In this document: piece after piece, positions 1-8,622 of the stretch | Numbering within the stretch: position 1 is the first letter of the stretch | Layout of the letters: each line of letters starts with the position of its first letter | DNA from: Rhizobiaceae bacterium | Lineage (GTDB): Bacteria > Pseudomonadota > Alphaproteobacteria > Rhizobiales > Rhizobiaceae | Direction: 5' to 3' | NCBI GenBank assembly: GCA_017644105.1 | Contig: JAEPMD010000001.1 | Coordinates: 186,001-250,000 of the forward strand | Length of the DNA stretch: 64,000 bases | Position numbers and translations under genes: made by a program | Notes under the pieces: generated by a model | The model's database searches: none | Seen by the model: the letters and a program-made list of their open reading frames with translations, nothing else | Told to the model about the DNA's origin: nothing

Positions 1-340
1 CCAATACCCGCCAGAAAGGCACGAGTTCAGATAAATTTGCGCCATTTTGGTAGTCTTCATTAGACGCTTCACAAATGATCCTGACAAAAATACCGGTCGT
101 GACAGGACACGTCACATCTGTCTCAGATTGTTTGGCAAGTTCAGCACGTAAAAACCCTGTATCTTTGATCTCGCCTTCAGGGATGGTGGCAATAAGATCT
201 GCCACCATTTTCGGAGTTGCAATGAGCATTAACTGACCAGCTCTCATTCCCATCATGTCTTTATTGACGCGTTTGATTTCGTGACCTTTCGCATTGGCGA
301 TGTCATATTTTTCATTCCAGCTTTTCGTTGATTTGCTCAT
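1..340 (-). CDS. MGMT-family protein, C-terminus cut by window edge
   Basis: Reading the minus strand from the ATG at 338-340 gives an open frame that runs off the left edge (113 residues visible). The visible part has the pattern I associate with small proteins annotated 'MGMT family': an MLIATPKMVADLI segment, an IPEGEIKDTGFLRAELA segment, TCPVTTGIF, and a final PFWRV stretch. The alkyltransferase active-site motif PCHRV is not seen, so the visible part gives no support for DNA repair by alkyl transfer. It starts 15 bases after the stop of the upstream AraC-type gene and is probably co-transcribed with it. The family call is from memory and the C-terminus is unseen. Confidence 0.55.
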   Translation of the reverse strand, partial: MSKSTKSWNEKYDIANAKGHEIKRVNKDMMGMRAGQLMLIATPKMVADLIATIPEGEIKDTGFLRAELAKQSETDVTCPVTTGIFVRIICEASNEDYQNGANLSELVPFWRVL

Positions 341-355
341 TGCAGCAATTCCCAT

Positions 356-1222
356 CTAGTTTTTCAAAGGCACATGAATTTCAGTGATCAAATCACCAGG
401 TGCTGTATCCCTTGGACTGTTGAGATATTTCTCAAAGGGCGGTGCATCGGCAAATTCATGTCCGGCTTCCGGGATCCAAGTGCCATAAAACCAAGTATAG
501 GCTTTGGATAACTCCCCATAGGGGCCTTTATGGGTCAAAACAGCGTAATTTCCACCATCGATCTTTGAAATCTCAAGCGGTGCATCAACCGATTGATCGT
601 CAGCAACCACTGCGCCGGCAAAGGATCGCAAGTCTTCAACGGCAACTGACCCCGGATCATCAAAATAAACGCCGATCATGGCAATCATATCTTTGATCGC
701 ACCCTGGCCAATACATAGGCCAATCGCTTGCTCAAATTTACCGCCGATTTCCATATAAGACCCCTTATGTGGCAGGCCGGCAAGGGTTAAGGCATCAATT
801 GTTTTCACTTCAACATCATACATATTTGCATCTCTTTCAGAACTTGGAACATCATAAACCGTATGATAGCCGCGATGACGATATTCGCCTGGTGGCATAT
901 CAAAATGATCTGCGAAAATGCGCGTGAAAGATTGCAAATTAGGATAACCATAGCGTTTACCAATCTCTTCGATGGGCAAATCCGTGGATATCAGATCACG
1001 ACCCGCAAACTGCAAACGAAGACGTTTCACCGTTTGCTTGATCGTTTCACCGGTCATACCGGCATAAACGCGATGCCAATGATAAGGTGATAAAGCCGCA
1101 ATATCGGCCAACGCCATCAAATCCAAATCTTTATCAAGATTATGGAGGATGTAATCGCTCACCCTTTCCATCCGATCATGATAATTCACCCAAAGGCGTT
1201 GGGTTTCTTTGCATGGTTTCAT
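356..1222 (-). CDS. AraC-family transcriptional regulator with GyrI-like effector domain
   Basis: A 288-residue protein. An AraC-type double helix-turn-helix lies near residues 15-117 (LADIAALSPYHWHRVYAGMTG, then IEEIGKRYGYPNLQSFTRIF and the terminal PPGEYR). A GyrI-like effector-binding domain follows (about 130-287), ending in an ITEIHVPLK strand. An N-terminal DNA-binding domain followed by GyrI is the Rob/SoxS-relative architecture, in which the GyrI domain often binds small or amphipathic ligands. It probably controls itself and the adjoining MGMT-family gene. The ligand cannot be inferred from sequence. Confidence 0.85.
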   Translation of the reverse strand: MKPCKETQRLWVNYHDRMERVSDYILHNLDKDLDLMALADIAALSPYHWHRVYAGMTGETIKQTVKRLRLQFAGRDLISTDLPIEEIGKRYGYPNLQSFTRIFADHFDMPPGEYRHRGYHTVYDVPSSERDANMYDVEVKTIDALTLAGLPHKGSYMEIGGKFEQAIGLCIGQGAIKDMIAMIGVYFDDPGSVAVEDLRSFAGAVVADDQSVDAPLEISKIDGGNYAVLTHKGPYGELSKAYTWFYGTWIPEAGHEFADAPPFEKYLNSPRDTAPGDLITEIHVPLKN

Positions 1223-1306
1223 ATCAATTATCCTATCGCAATTTTCACTCGCAAATAAGACGTATCATCACCCGGTTTGACAAATCTTGCTAACTTGAAA
1301 AATTCT

Positions 1307-1513
1307 TTATTGTTCGCCCAGCTTCATTTCAGGTGAATATGTCTTGCCATCCACTTCTTTGCACACCGCTTGTCCGCATTGCATCTTATTTTCGGCCTGA
1401 TTAAAGGTATAAACTGGCGATCCATGAAGGGTCCAACCCTTGTTCAATGCATCTGTGACGCGATGGCAAAAGCTTGCATCATCTGGTCCGGTCAAAAAAC
1501 GATATAATTTCAT
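1307..1513 (-). CDS. DUF1737 domain protein
   Basis: A 68-residue protein beginning MKLYRFLTGPDDASFCHRV and containing LNKGWTLHGSP, the conserved pattern of DUF1737. These are short soluble proteins of unknown function, common in alphaproteobacteria. It lies 13 bases after the CoA-ester lyase gene on the same strand, so the two probably share a transcript. No catalytic motif is evident; C17 and other cysteines are present but do not form a clear metal site. Confidence 0.8.
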   Translation of the reverse strand: MKLYRFLTGPDDASFCHRVTDALNKGWTLHGSPVYTFNQAENKMQCGQAVCKEVDGKTYSPEMKLGEQ

Positions 1514-1526
1514 AACTTTACTTACC

Positions 1527-2468
1527 TTATTCTTTAATCAGTTTTGATTTCTCAACGAGCTTTTCAGCCATTTCCAGATGCAGACGCTCGACCATTTTAC
1601 CATTGAGCTGAATAACACCAGCATCGGCATTTTCAACCTTCGCAAATGCCGCAATTATGTCTTGAGCTTCTTCAAGCGCTGAAGCTTCAATACCAAAGGC
1701 CTCATTCGCAAAATCTATTTGGTTGGGATGAATGAGTGATTTGCCGTCAAAACCCATTGCGCGCCCGTCCAAAGTCTCACGCTCAAAACCTTCTGCATCT
1801 CTAAAGTCGTTATAAACCCCATCAATCACATCCAAACCGTAAGCGCGGGCCGATAAAACAATTTGGCTGAGCCAATTGGATAAATAGGGGCGTCCGACTT
1901 GTGGCTTAACCCCTGTTTCTTTAATGAGGTCATTTGTTCCGGCAACAAAACAATCTAGCCTTGTTCCAGGTGTGCGGGCATATCTTGCAATGGAGGCGAC
2001 ATTTAAAATACCGCGCGGCGTTTCAATCATCGCCCAGAGGCGAAGCTCAGGCGGTGTATCCATTTCAACCAATGCATCATTGACTTCAATAATATCATCC
2101 GCTTCAGACACTTTGGGCAGCAAAACAGCCGACGGCATGATTGCACGCGCTGCCAAGAGATCTTCGCTGCCCCATTCGCTCGAAAGTGAATTAATTCGAA
2201 TAATGATCTCTTTTGCGCTACTTTTAACATCACTTGGAAATTTATCTTTCAGAAAAGCTCGCAAAGTCTCGCGCGCCTCCGCTTTTTGCGAAGGAAGAAT
2301 GGCATCTTCTAAATCATAGATAATAACATCTGATGACAAAGTGAGCGACTTTTCCAATGCACGCGAATTATTGGCTGGCACATATAAGACTGACCGCCTG
2401 GGTCGAACGGGTCGCACAGCTTCAGGGATTTGAATATTAGATAAGTCTTTATCGCTCATATCACTCAA
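1527..2468 (-). CDS. HpcH/HpaI aldolase / CitE-like CoA-ester lyase
   Basis: A 313-residue TIM-barrel protein of the citrate-lyase-beta/malyl-CoA lyase family. Visible hallmarks: R-S-V-L-Y-V-P-A-N near 25-33, DLED at 52-55, RIN at 91-93, LLPKV near 116-120, MIETPRG at 147-153 (Glu149 a likely Mg ligand) and GTND at 177-180 (Asp180 a likely second ligand). Members cleave or form (S)-malyl-CoA, methylmalyl-CoA or related 3-hydroxy-acyl-CoA esters; the exact substrate cannot be chosen here. It is transcribed away from leuD, sharing an intergenic region with it. Two in-frame ATGs (residues 1 and 4) are possible starts. Confidence 0.8.
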   Translation of the reverse strand: MSDMSDKDLSNIQIPEAVRPVRPRRSVLYVPANNSRALEKSLTLSSDVIIYDLEDAILPSQKAEARETLRAFLKDKFPSDVKSSAKEIIIRINSLSSEWGSEDLLAARAIMPSAVLLPKVSEADDIIEVNDALVEMDTPPELRLWAMIETPRGILNVASIARYARTPGTRLDCFVAGTNDLIKETGVKPQVGRPYLSNWLSQIVLSARAYGLDVIDGVYNDFRDAEGFERETLDGRAMGFDGKSLIHPNQIDFANEAFGIEASALEEAQDIIAAFAKVENADAGVIQLNGKMVERLHLEMAEKLVEKSKLIKE

Positions 2469-2585
2469 TTTCTTAGGTTCTTAACGGCGTCAAAACGCAG
2501 CAAATCGCTATTTATTACAAAAAACACTTCTTTTTCTCACATATGTTTGGTAAACGCAGCTACAAACTTCATATGGATGAAAATA

Positions 2586-3191
2586 ATGGAAAAATTCACA
2601 ACGCTCACTGGTGTTGCAGCACCTTATCCTGTCATCAACATTGACACGGACATGATCATTCCAAAAGACTATCTAAAAACGATTAAGCGCACTGGCCTTT
2701 CTGTGGGTCTATTTGCGGAATCACGTTTTAACGAAGATGGTTCTGAAAAGCCTGACTTTATGCTGAATAAGCCTGCCTATCGCAATGCGGAAATTCTTGT
2801 CGCTGGCGACAATTTTGGCTGCGGTTCATCTCGCGAACACGCACCTTGGGCTTTGCTCGACTTTGGCATTCGCTGTGTGATCTCAACAAGCTTTGCGGAT
2901 ATTTTCTACAATAACTGTTTCAAAAATGGTATTTTACCAATTGTTGTGACACCAGAAGAACTTGAAAAACTTCTCGATGATGCAGATCGTGGCTCAAACT
3001 CAACCATGACCATTGATTTGGAAAACCAAGAGATCAAAGGTCCAGATGGCGGTGTAATCACATTTGACATTGACCCATTCCGCAAACATTGTTTGCTCAA
3101 CGGTCTTGATGATATTGCGCTAACACTTGAAAAAGCTGCGGCCATCGACACCTATGAAGGCAAATTGGGTGAAACACGTCCTTGGGCGTAA
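2586..3191 (+). CDS. leuD: 3-isopropylmalate dehydratase small subunit
   Basis: Small subunit of isopropylmalate isomerase, which with LeuC converts 2-isopropylmalate to 3-isopropylmalate in leucine synthesis in the cytosol. It has 201 residues, the usual length. Diagnostic segments are [15 protein letters not shown] near the N-terminus and [17 protein letters not shown] in the substrate-specifying loop. An upstream in-frame start at 2547 would add 13 residues with no family likeness, so the ATG at 2586 is chosen. leuC is not in the window. A Rid-family gene and leuB follow on the same strand. Confidence 0.95.
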   Translation: MEKFTTLTGVAAPYPVINIDTDMIIPKDYLKTIKRTGLSVGLFAESRFNEDGSEKPDFMLNKPAYRNAEILVAGDNFGCGSSREHAPWALLDFGIRCVISTSFADIFYNNCFKNGILPIVVTPEELEKLLDDADRGSNSTMTIDLENQEIKGPDGGVITFDIDPFRKHCLLNGLDDIALTLEKAAAIDTYEGKLGETRPWA

Positions 3192-3236
3192 TTGACCTGA
3201 AATCCTTGCGTAAGACAATCACCTTGAAGGAACGAG

Positions 3237-3623
3237 ATGCGAAATCTAATCTCAACCGGATCGGATTTTGAAAAGACAGCGGGCTATTCGCGCGCCGTTA
3301 TTCAAGGTGATTTTTGTTTTGTCGCTGGCACAACCGGCTATGATTATAAAACCATGATCATGCCGGATGATGTTGCTGATCAAACACACAATTGTCTGGC
3401 AACGATCGATCAAGCCATCAAAGATGCTGGTTTTGAACGTTCAGATATCATCAAAGCAAATTACATTATCACAAAGGCTGAATATGCCGATGTCGTCTTT
3501 CCTATTTTGGGAGAGTTCTTTAACGGCATTCGACCAGCTGCGACGATGATTGTGGCCGGCCTTATCAAACCCGAGATGAAAGTTGAAATCGAGGTCACGG
3601 CGCTTCGCCAGACAGCTTCATAA
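3237..3623 (+). CDS. Rid (YjgF/YER057c/UK114) family protein lacking the RidA arginine
   Basis: A 128-residue chorismate-mutase-like Rid protein: FVAGTTGYD, DQTHNCLATIDQAIKDAG, DIIKANYIIT, RPAATMIVAGL and KVEIEVTALR follow the family pattern. In imine-deaminating RidA the motif is P-A-R-S with the key arginine; here it reads R-P-A-A-T, with alanine at that position. Rid subfamilies lacking this arginine are generally not reactive-imine deaminases, so simple RidA activity is doubtful. It sits between leuD and leuB (45 and 36 bases away), which suggests co-expression with leucine synthesis. A good SD (AAGGA) precedes the ATG. Confidence 0.85.
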   Translation: MRNLISTGSDFEKTAGYSRAVIQGDFCFVAGTTGYDYKTMIMPDDVADQTHNCLATIDQAIKDAGFERSDIIKANYIITKAEYADVVFPILGEFFNGIRPAATMIVAGLIKPEMKVEIEVTALRQTAS

Positions 3624-3659
3624 TCAACTGAATCAACTAAAAAAGAACAGGTATTTTCC

Positions 3660-4769
3660 ATGACACGCAAACTATTCCTTCTGCCCGGCGACGGTATTGG
3701 CCCTGAAGCCATGAACGAAGTTCGTAAGCTCATCGCTTTCATGAACGACAAACAAAATGCTGGCTTTGAAACAGATGAAGGCCTGGTTGGCGGATCAGCA
3801 TATGACGCACATGGCGAATCCATTTCCGACGCTGACATGGACAAAGCAATGGCAGCCGATGCAGTTTTATTTGGCGCTGTTGGCGGACCAAAATGGGATG
3901 ATGTTCCTTACGAAGCGCGCCCTGAAGCTGGTTTGTTACGTCTGCGTAAAGATATGGAGCTTTTTGCCAATCTTCGCCCTGCAATCTGCTATCCAGCACT
4001 CGCAAATTCTTCGTCACTTAAGCCTGAAGTCGTTGAAGGCTTGGATATTCTTATTGTTCGCGAATTGACCGGTGGTGTTTATTTCGGCGAGCCAAAAGAA
4101 ATCATCGATCTGGGCAATGGTCAAAAACGCGGTATCGATACGCAAGTCTATGACACTTATGAAATCGAGCGCATTTCTGGCGTGGCATTTGAAATGGCAC
4201 GTACACGCCAAAACAAAGTATGCTCCATGGAAAAACGCAATGTGATGAAATCTGGCGTTCTTTGGAACGAAGTTGTTACAGCAACCCATGGTGCGAATTA
4301 TTCAGATGTCGAATTAAGCCACATGTTGGCTGATGCAGGTGGCATGCAGCTTGTTCGCTGGCCGAAGCAGTTCGACGTCATTGTCTGTGACAATCTATTT
4401 GGTGATATGCTCTCAGATATTGCCGCTATGCTCACTGGTTCACTTGGCATGTTGCCATCTGCATCACTTGGCGCGCCGGATCCAAAAACAGGAAGTCGTA
4501 AAGCACTTTACGAACCAGTTCATGGTTCAGCACCAGATATTGCTGGCCAAGGCATTGCCAACCCAATTGCAATGATCTCATCTTTTGCAATGTGTCTTCG
4601 TTATTCCTTCAACATGGTGGACGAAGCAAATATGGTTGAAAAGGCCATTGCCAATGTTCTTGAAACCGGCAAACGCACTGGCGATATCATGTCCGATGGC
4701 TGCACTCAAATCTCTACAAGTGAGATGGGTGATGCAATCTCGGAAGAATATGCCTCTTTGTTGGGTTAA
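3660..4769 (+). CDS. leuB: 3-isopropylmalate dehydrogenase
   Basis: NAD-dependent oxidative decarboxylation of 3-isopropylmalate, the third step of leucine synthesis. The 369-residue protein has the isocitrate/isopropylmalate dehydrogenase hallmarks: [10 protein letters not shown] at the N-terminus, [21 protein letters not shown] (substrate loop), [12 protein letters not shown], the DxxxxDML metal-binding region within [15 protein letters not shown], and [19 protein letters not shown] (NAD loop). Length is normal. It is third in the leuD-rid-leuB cluster. Its stop is followed by a G+C-rich hairpin without a U-tract and then the asd leader region. Confidence 0.96.
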   Translation: MTRKLFLLPGDGIGPEAMNEVRKLIAFMNDKQNAGFETDEGLVGGSAYDAHGESISDADMDKAMAADAVLFGAVGGPKWDDVPYEARPEAGLLRLRKDMELFANLRPAICYPALANSSSLKPEVVEGLDILIVRELTGGVYFGEPKEIIDLGNGQKRGIDTQVYDTYEIERISGVAFEMARTRQNKVCSMEKRNVMKSGVLWNEVVTATHGANYSDVELSHMLADAGGMQLVRWPKQFDVIVCDNLFGDMLSDIAAMLTGSLGMLPSASLGAPDPKTGSRKALYEPVHGSAPDIAGQGIANPIAMISSFAMCLRYSFNMVDEANMVEKAIANVLETGKRTGDIMSDGCTQISTSEMGDAISEEYASLLG

Positions 4770-4811
4770 TCCTTCATTTAAGGCATTCAGCTAGATTGAC
4801 TCTTACGAAAA

Positions 4812-4834
4812 ATCGGGGCATTAACCGCCCCGAT
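4812..4834. terminator. Hairpin after leuB, orientation uncertain
   Basis: ATCGGGGC (4812-4819) pairs perfectly with GCCCCGAT (4827-4834) across a 7-base loop. On the + strand no U-tract follows, but a run of five A lies just upstream, so it would look like an intrinsic terminator only on the minus strand. It may slow polymerase after leuB or form part of the asd leader. Confidence 0.4.
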
Positions 4835-4855
4835 AGATTAATGAACGGACATGCA

Positions 4856-4981
4856 ATGACTTTAAATGAGTTGCAAAATTTGAATTTGATGAATGTGCCA
4901 CGCGCAAGCATGTCCGCAGCTCAAATTGCACGTTCAAATTTTATCGCCAAAACGGCAATCAAGACGACAAAAACAACGTAA
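4856..4981 (+). CDS. Candidate leader peptide upstream of asd
   Basis: A 41-codon ORF in the leuB-asd gap. Its C-terminal 13 residues read FIAKTAIKTTKTT: five Thr, three Lys and two Ile, all amino acids made from aspartate-semialdehyde. A foldable RNA element starts four bases after the stop, and asd begins 90 bases after the stop. This resembles leader peptides such as ThrL of enteric bacteria, in which ribosome stalling at regulatory codons controls the next gene. The start is uncertain: ATG 4856 is used, ATG 4892 is possible, and the frame is open back to a TTG at 4796. That it is translated is inference. Confidence 0.45.
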   Translation: MTLNELQNLNLMNVPRASMSAAQIARSNFIAKTAIKTTKTT

Positions 4982-4984
4982 CAC

Positions 4985-5059
4985 CTCTCGTCTGCCGCAC
5001 TCTCCCCGGTAGTCGGGGATGAGGCCACGTTGAAAGTGGTCAAGAATGCGGAGAGAGAC
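4985..5059 (+). promoter_or_regulatory. Predicted structured RNA in the asd 5' leader
   Basis: Hand folding gives a three-way junction. P1: CCGCA 4995-4999 with TGCGG 5047-5051. P2: CCCC 5004-5007 with GGGG 5015-5018, 7-base loop. P3: CCAC 5025-5028 with GTGG 5036-5039, 7-base loop. P1 can be extended by CTCTC 4985-4989 with GAGAG 5053-5057, or alternatively by GTCT 4990-4993 with AGAC 5056-5059. The helix ends 0-2 bases before the asd SD (AGGA 5060-5063). Its 5' strand starts just after the candidate leader-peptide stop. There is no U-tract, so control of translation fits better than termination. I do not recognise a known riboswitch class. Confidence 0.45.
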
Positions 5060-5071
5060 AGGATTATCTAA

Positions 5072-6097
5072 ATGAGTTTTAAAATTGCAATCGCCGGTGC
5101 AACTGGCAATGTTGGGCGCGAAATGCTCAATATTCTTGAAGAGCGTGGCTTCCCCGCTTCTGAAATTATCCCACTAGCGTCTTCACGCTCTGTTGGTAAA
5201 GAAGTGTCTTATGGTGATAAAACGCTGACTGTTAAAAACCTTGAAGCTCATGATTTCTCAACAACAGACATTTGTCTCATGTCTGCTGGTGGTTCTGTGT
5301 CTAAAAAAATGTCACCAAAAATTGGTGCGCAGGGCTGTGTGGTCATCGATAATTCATCAGCCTGGCGTTATGACGCTGAGGTGCCGTTGATTGTACCGGA
5401 AGTTAATCCCGATGCTATTGATGGCTTTACCAAAAAGAACATCATCGCAAATCCAAACTGTTCAACAGCGCAATTGGTTGTGGCACTAAAGCCACTTCAC
5501 GAGAAAGCCAATATCAAACGGATTGTGGTTTCAACTTACCAGTCTGTTTCGGGTGCAGGTAAAGACGGCATGGACGAATTGTTCAATCAAAGCCGCGCTG
5601 TATTTGTTGCTGACCCGATCGAAAGCAATGTCTTTACAAAGCGCATCGCCTTTAACGCCATTCCACATATCGATGTCTTCATGGAAGATGGTTACACCAA
5701 AGAAGAATGGAAAGTTCTGGCTGAAACCAAAAAGATGTTGGACCCGAAAATCAAAGTCACTTGTACTGCGGTTCGTGTTCCTGTGTTTATCGGTCATGCG
5801 GAATCAGTAAATATCGAATTTGAAAACGAGATTACCCCTGATGAAGCACGCGATATTCTTCGTGAAGCACCGGGTTGTTTGGTCGTTGATAAGCATGAAG
5901 ATGGCGGCTATGTCACGCCTTATGAGTGCGCAGGTGAAGATGCAACATATATTTCACGTATCCGCGAAGACGCGACCGTCGAAAATGGTCTGAACATCTG
6001 GGTTGTGTCTGATAATCTACGCAAAGGCGCAGCTTTAAATACAGTTCAGATTGCAGAATTATTGGTCAATCGTGGTTTGATTAAAGCTAAATCATAA
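5072..6097 (+). CDS. asd: Aspartate-semialdehyde dehydrogenase
   Basis: NADPH-dependent reduction of aspartyl phosphate to aspartate semialdehyde, the branch-point precursor of lysine/diaminopimelate, threonine, methionine and isoleucine. The 341-residue protein has the dinucleotide motif GATGNVGREM at the N-terminus, the active-site cysteine in NPNCSTAQLV (about residue 134), VSTYQSVSGAG, and a conserved substrate-binding region around FNAIPHID. SD is AGGA eight bases upstream. It lies downstream of the candidate attenuator and ends at a strong intrinsic terminator. Confidence 0.96.
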   Translation: MSFKIAIAGATGNVGREMLNILEERGFPASEIIPLASSRSVGKEVSYGDKTLTVKNLEAHDFSTTDICLMSAGGSVSKKMSPKIGAQGCVVIDNSSAWRYDAEVPLIVPEVNPDAIDGFTKKNIIANPNCSTAQLVVALKPLHEKANIKRIVVSTYQSVSGAGKDGMDELFNQSRAVFVADPIESNVFTKRIAFNAIPHIDVFMEDGYTKEEWKVLAETKKMLDPKIKVTCTAVRVPVFIGHAESVNIEFENEITPDEARDILREAPGCLVVDKHEDGGYVTPYECAGEDATYISRIREDATVENGLNIWVVSDNLRKGAALNTVQIAELLVNRGLIKAKS

Positions 6098-6122
6098 GTC
6101 CAATTCATTCTTAATTCACATC

Positions 6123-6165
6123 AAAACGACACTTCTTATCAATCAGATGGAGGTGTCGTTTTTTT
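6123..6165 (+). terminator. Intrinsic terminator of asd
   Basis: AAAACGACACTTC (6123-6135) pairs with GAGGTGTCGTTTT (6150-6162), one G-T pair, and is followed by a T-run. It is a textbook rho-independent terminator 26 bases after the asd stop. Confidence 0.9.
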
Positions 6166-6234
6166 GTTTTCTAGGTTAGGTTATGTGCATTCAAGATTGA
6201 TTCGATAAGATTTAGACCTCGCGGGGAGCGTTCA

Positions 6235-7041
6235 ATGATCAAAAAATCTACAATTGCTGTCACCCTTCTGGCTACATTAACATTTTCGACACCAGCATTC
6301 GCGTTAAGTTGTTCAAACACATCTGGGAACTTCTCAAAATGGGTTGGCGAATTTAAAAAAGAAGCTGTCAAAAAAGGGATTAAACAAAGAACGCTCGATC
6401 GCGCATTTGCAAATGCCTCCTATGCAAAAAAGACGATTAGCCTCGATCGAAATCAACGCAGCTTCAAATTATCATTCAATCAGTTCATGAAAAAGCGTGG
6501 TGCGCCCGCGATTATTTCACGCGGCAAAAAGCTGAAAAAAACCAACGCTGCTCTATTTAACCGCCTAGAAAAGAAATATGGTGTACCAGCCGGTGTTTTA
6601 ATTGCCATTTGGGGTATGGAATCTGGTTTTGGTCGCTTTAGCGGCAATCAACATACCGTATCTGCCGTCGCTACGCTTGCTTATGACTGCAGACGATCCG
6701 CATTTTTCACCACGCAGCTTTATGCATTGCTTCAATTAATCCAAAAAGGTTGGCTCGATCCAAACTTTAAAGGCGCCGCACATGGTGAAATTGGTCAGAC
6801 TCAATTTCTACCGGCAAACGTATTAAAATATGGCGCCAATGGCGATGGCAATCGTCGATTAAATTTAGGCCAGAAAGCTGATGCGCTTGCCTCCACTGCA
6901 AACTTTCTCAAAGGAAAGGGATGGAAACGTGGCGCAGGATATCAAGTTGGACAAACGAATTTCCGTGCCATTAAAGCATGGAATGCAGCTGGTGTTTACC
7001 AAAAAGCCATTGCAGCCATCGGTGCTGAAATAGATAAATAA
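6235..7041 (+). CDS. Lytic murein transglycosylase, MltB/SLT family 3
   Basis: A 268-residue exported enzyme that cleaves the MurNAc-GlcNAc bond of peptidoglycan, leaving anhydro-MurNAc. A Sec signal peptide (about residues 1-23, ending FSTPAFA) is clear. The following residue is Leu and no lipobox is seen, so it is probably soluble in the periplasm. The catalytic glutamate is Glu129 in IWGMESGFGRFSGN; HGEIGQTQFLPAN (about 183-195) is the second family motif. The protein is shorter than E. coli MltB and lacks a C-terminal peptidoglycan-binding domain. The neighbour 7057-7482 is convergent, so this is probably a single-gene transcript. Confidence 0.9.
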   Translation: MIKKSTIAVTLLATLTFSTPAFALSCSNTSGNFSKWVGEFKKEAVKKGIKQRTLDRAFANASYAKKTISLDRNQRSFKLSFNQFMKKRGAPAIISRGKKLKKTNAALFNRLEKKYGVPAGVLIAIWGMESGFGRFSGNQHTVSAVATLAYDCRRSAFFTTQLYALLQLIQKGWLDPNFKGAAHGEIGQTQFLPANVLKYGANGDGNRRLNLGQKADALASTANFLKGKGWKRGAGYQVGQTNFRAIKAWNAAGVYQKAIAAIGAEIDK

Positions 7042-7056
7042 CCGGGCGTGCTGACT

Positions 7057-7482
7057 CTAAAAGCCAGAACAATGATCGGCAACCGTTTCTTGGACGGATT
7101 TAACAATCATGCCATCATTGAATAGAAACATTTCTACGGTCATGAGCTCATTGGATGTAAATTTGTAGCATACTTTCGTGATAATATAGTCATCATCTGA
7201 ATTCTGATGGTCTATTTTATAAGCGATGGAACCATTTTCGATCGCATCTTCCCAACTATCCAAAGCCTCCACAAACTCGGTTTTGGTTTGGGTGATATCA
7301 TAATCTTTCAGTTCAATTTGCGCTTCATCGGCCAACAATTGCGAAATTACTTCACGATCAACTGGCTTGAGTGCCTGAAACCATGGCTTAATCATGGTCG
7401 AATTGTTTTGCGCAAAGCTTGATGTAGAGATACAACAAATTAGAGCTAACATAATTCCCGTTTTAAGTGTGGAAAAACTCAT
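7057..7482 (-). CDS. Exported small protein, probable NTF2-like/SnoaL-like fold
   Basis: A 141-residue protein with a signal peptide ending near SSFAQ. The mature part (WFQALKPVDREVISQLLADEAQIEL, then WEDAIENGSIAYKI and VEMFLFNDGMIVKSVQE) has the helix-then-curved-sheet look of NTF2-like proteins, but no catalytic residues can be named. An upstream ATG at 7506 would add eight residues but has no SD; the ATG at 7482 follows AAAAGG at a good distance and directly begins the signal peptide. Function unknown. It has about 230 bases of apparently featureless DNA upstream. Confidence 0.65.
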   Translation of the reverse strand: MSFSTLKTGIMLALICCISTSSFAQNNSTMIKPWFQALKPVDREVISQLLADEAQIELKDYDITQTKTEFVEALDSWEDAIENGSIAYKIDHQNSDDDYIITKVCYKFTSNELMTVEMFLFNDGMIVKSVQETVADHCSGF

Positions 7483-7710
7483 GATTATGCCTTTTATTTC
7501 GTCCATTCAAAAATCTAGTCTATGTTATTAAATTTGGCCATATTAGGGTGGATCTTATCTGTTTAATCGATATCTATAAACAGTTCTTAACAATACCTTA
7601 TGGCCTGCAAGGTTCCTATGGCATTTCAATAGACAACACAACCCAAGATTCAAAAATTCTCGATAAAATTGCATTTTTGATGTTCAATCAAAACACCACT
7701 TAATTTGCGG

Positions 7711-8613
7711 TCAAGTTTTATCACGCAAAGTTCGCATTTGAACCATGGCCTGAGGTTTCACCAAGCTGGAAATATCCTGCTCCAGTACCAACTCGTTTCG
7801 TCCTAGCCTGCGCGTGTGACCTAAAATCTCAAATACACTGGATGTAACCCATTGCAGCGTTTTTTCATGATCAAAGCCTGACAAAGTCCGGGCCAAAAGC
7901 AACGCCGCTGTCAAATCACCCGCACCATTGATCACCTCATCAAATAAACGATGTTCCGACAAAATATTGTTGTTTTCAACATGTAACAAATTCGCCATAG
8001 ATCCGCGCATCAATGCAAAGGCTGATGTCGTTAAAACTGTTTCAGGCCCCAGAGCTTTGGAAGCATTAATAATATCCTGATTATTTGATATCTTCTGACC
8101 ACTCAACCAAGATAATTCATATTGATTGGGCGTTGTTATGTCCGAAAAAGGCAATAAGATATCTCTAATTGCCAATGCAATCGGCTCAGGCACATAAAGT
8201 CCGCCCAAATCACCGATCACCGGATCACAAACATATAAGGCGTCCGGCGTTTTTGCCTTTACTGCATTAACAAGTTTTGCAATTGACTCAGCTTGCGAGG
8301 GATCGCCTAAATAGCCTGTTAAAACAGCACCAACTTCTGACAACCAGGGTGCGCGACACAGATCATCGATAATTGCATCAAATTGAGCTGCTTGGGGAAC
8401 CATTCTGGTCGATGGACCATGTCCTGGATGCCAGGGCAATGTCACAGTTTGCATAGCCCAAACAGGATAACCCAATGCTTCAAGTGCAAACACAGCCGCT
8501 CGATTGCCGACAGATCCTCGCACCACATGACTGGAAATAACGATAACAGCTTTCTTTTCATAAGCCTGCCTTGTGACAAGTGGGGGGCTATCTGAAGAAT
8601 AAGGAACCGACAC
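7711..8613 (-). CDS. pdxY: Pyridoxal kinase
   Basis: ATP-dependent phosphorylation of pyridoxal in the PLP salvage pathway. The 300-residue protein belongs to the PfkB/ribokinase-like pyridoxal kinase group: SSHVVRGSVGNRAA near 27-40, VCDPVIGD at 128-135, TPNQYEL near 161-167 and the anion-hole/catalytic motif INGAGDLTAALL with Asp233 as general base. An extra N-terminal dozen residues (MSVPYSSDSPPL) precede the conserved strand. A small membrane-protein gene lies nine bases upstream on the same strand. Confidence 0.9.
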   Translation of the reverse strand: MSVPYSSDSPPLVTRQAYEKKAVIVISSHVVRGSVGNRAAVFALEALGYPVWAMQTVTLPWHPGHGPSTRMVPQAAQFDAIIDDLCRAPWLSEVGAVLTGYLGDPSQAESIAKLVNAVKAKTPDALYVCDPVIGDLGGLYVPEPIALAIRDILLPFSDITTPNQYELSWLSGQKISNNQDIINASKALGPETVLTTSAFALMRGSMANLLHVENNNILSEHRLFDEVINGAGDLTAALLLARTLSGFDHEKTLQWVTSSVFEILGHTRRLGRNELVLEQDISSLVKPQAMVQMRTLRDKT

Positions 8614-8622
8614 AAAATAATC

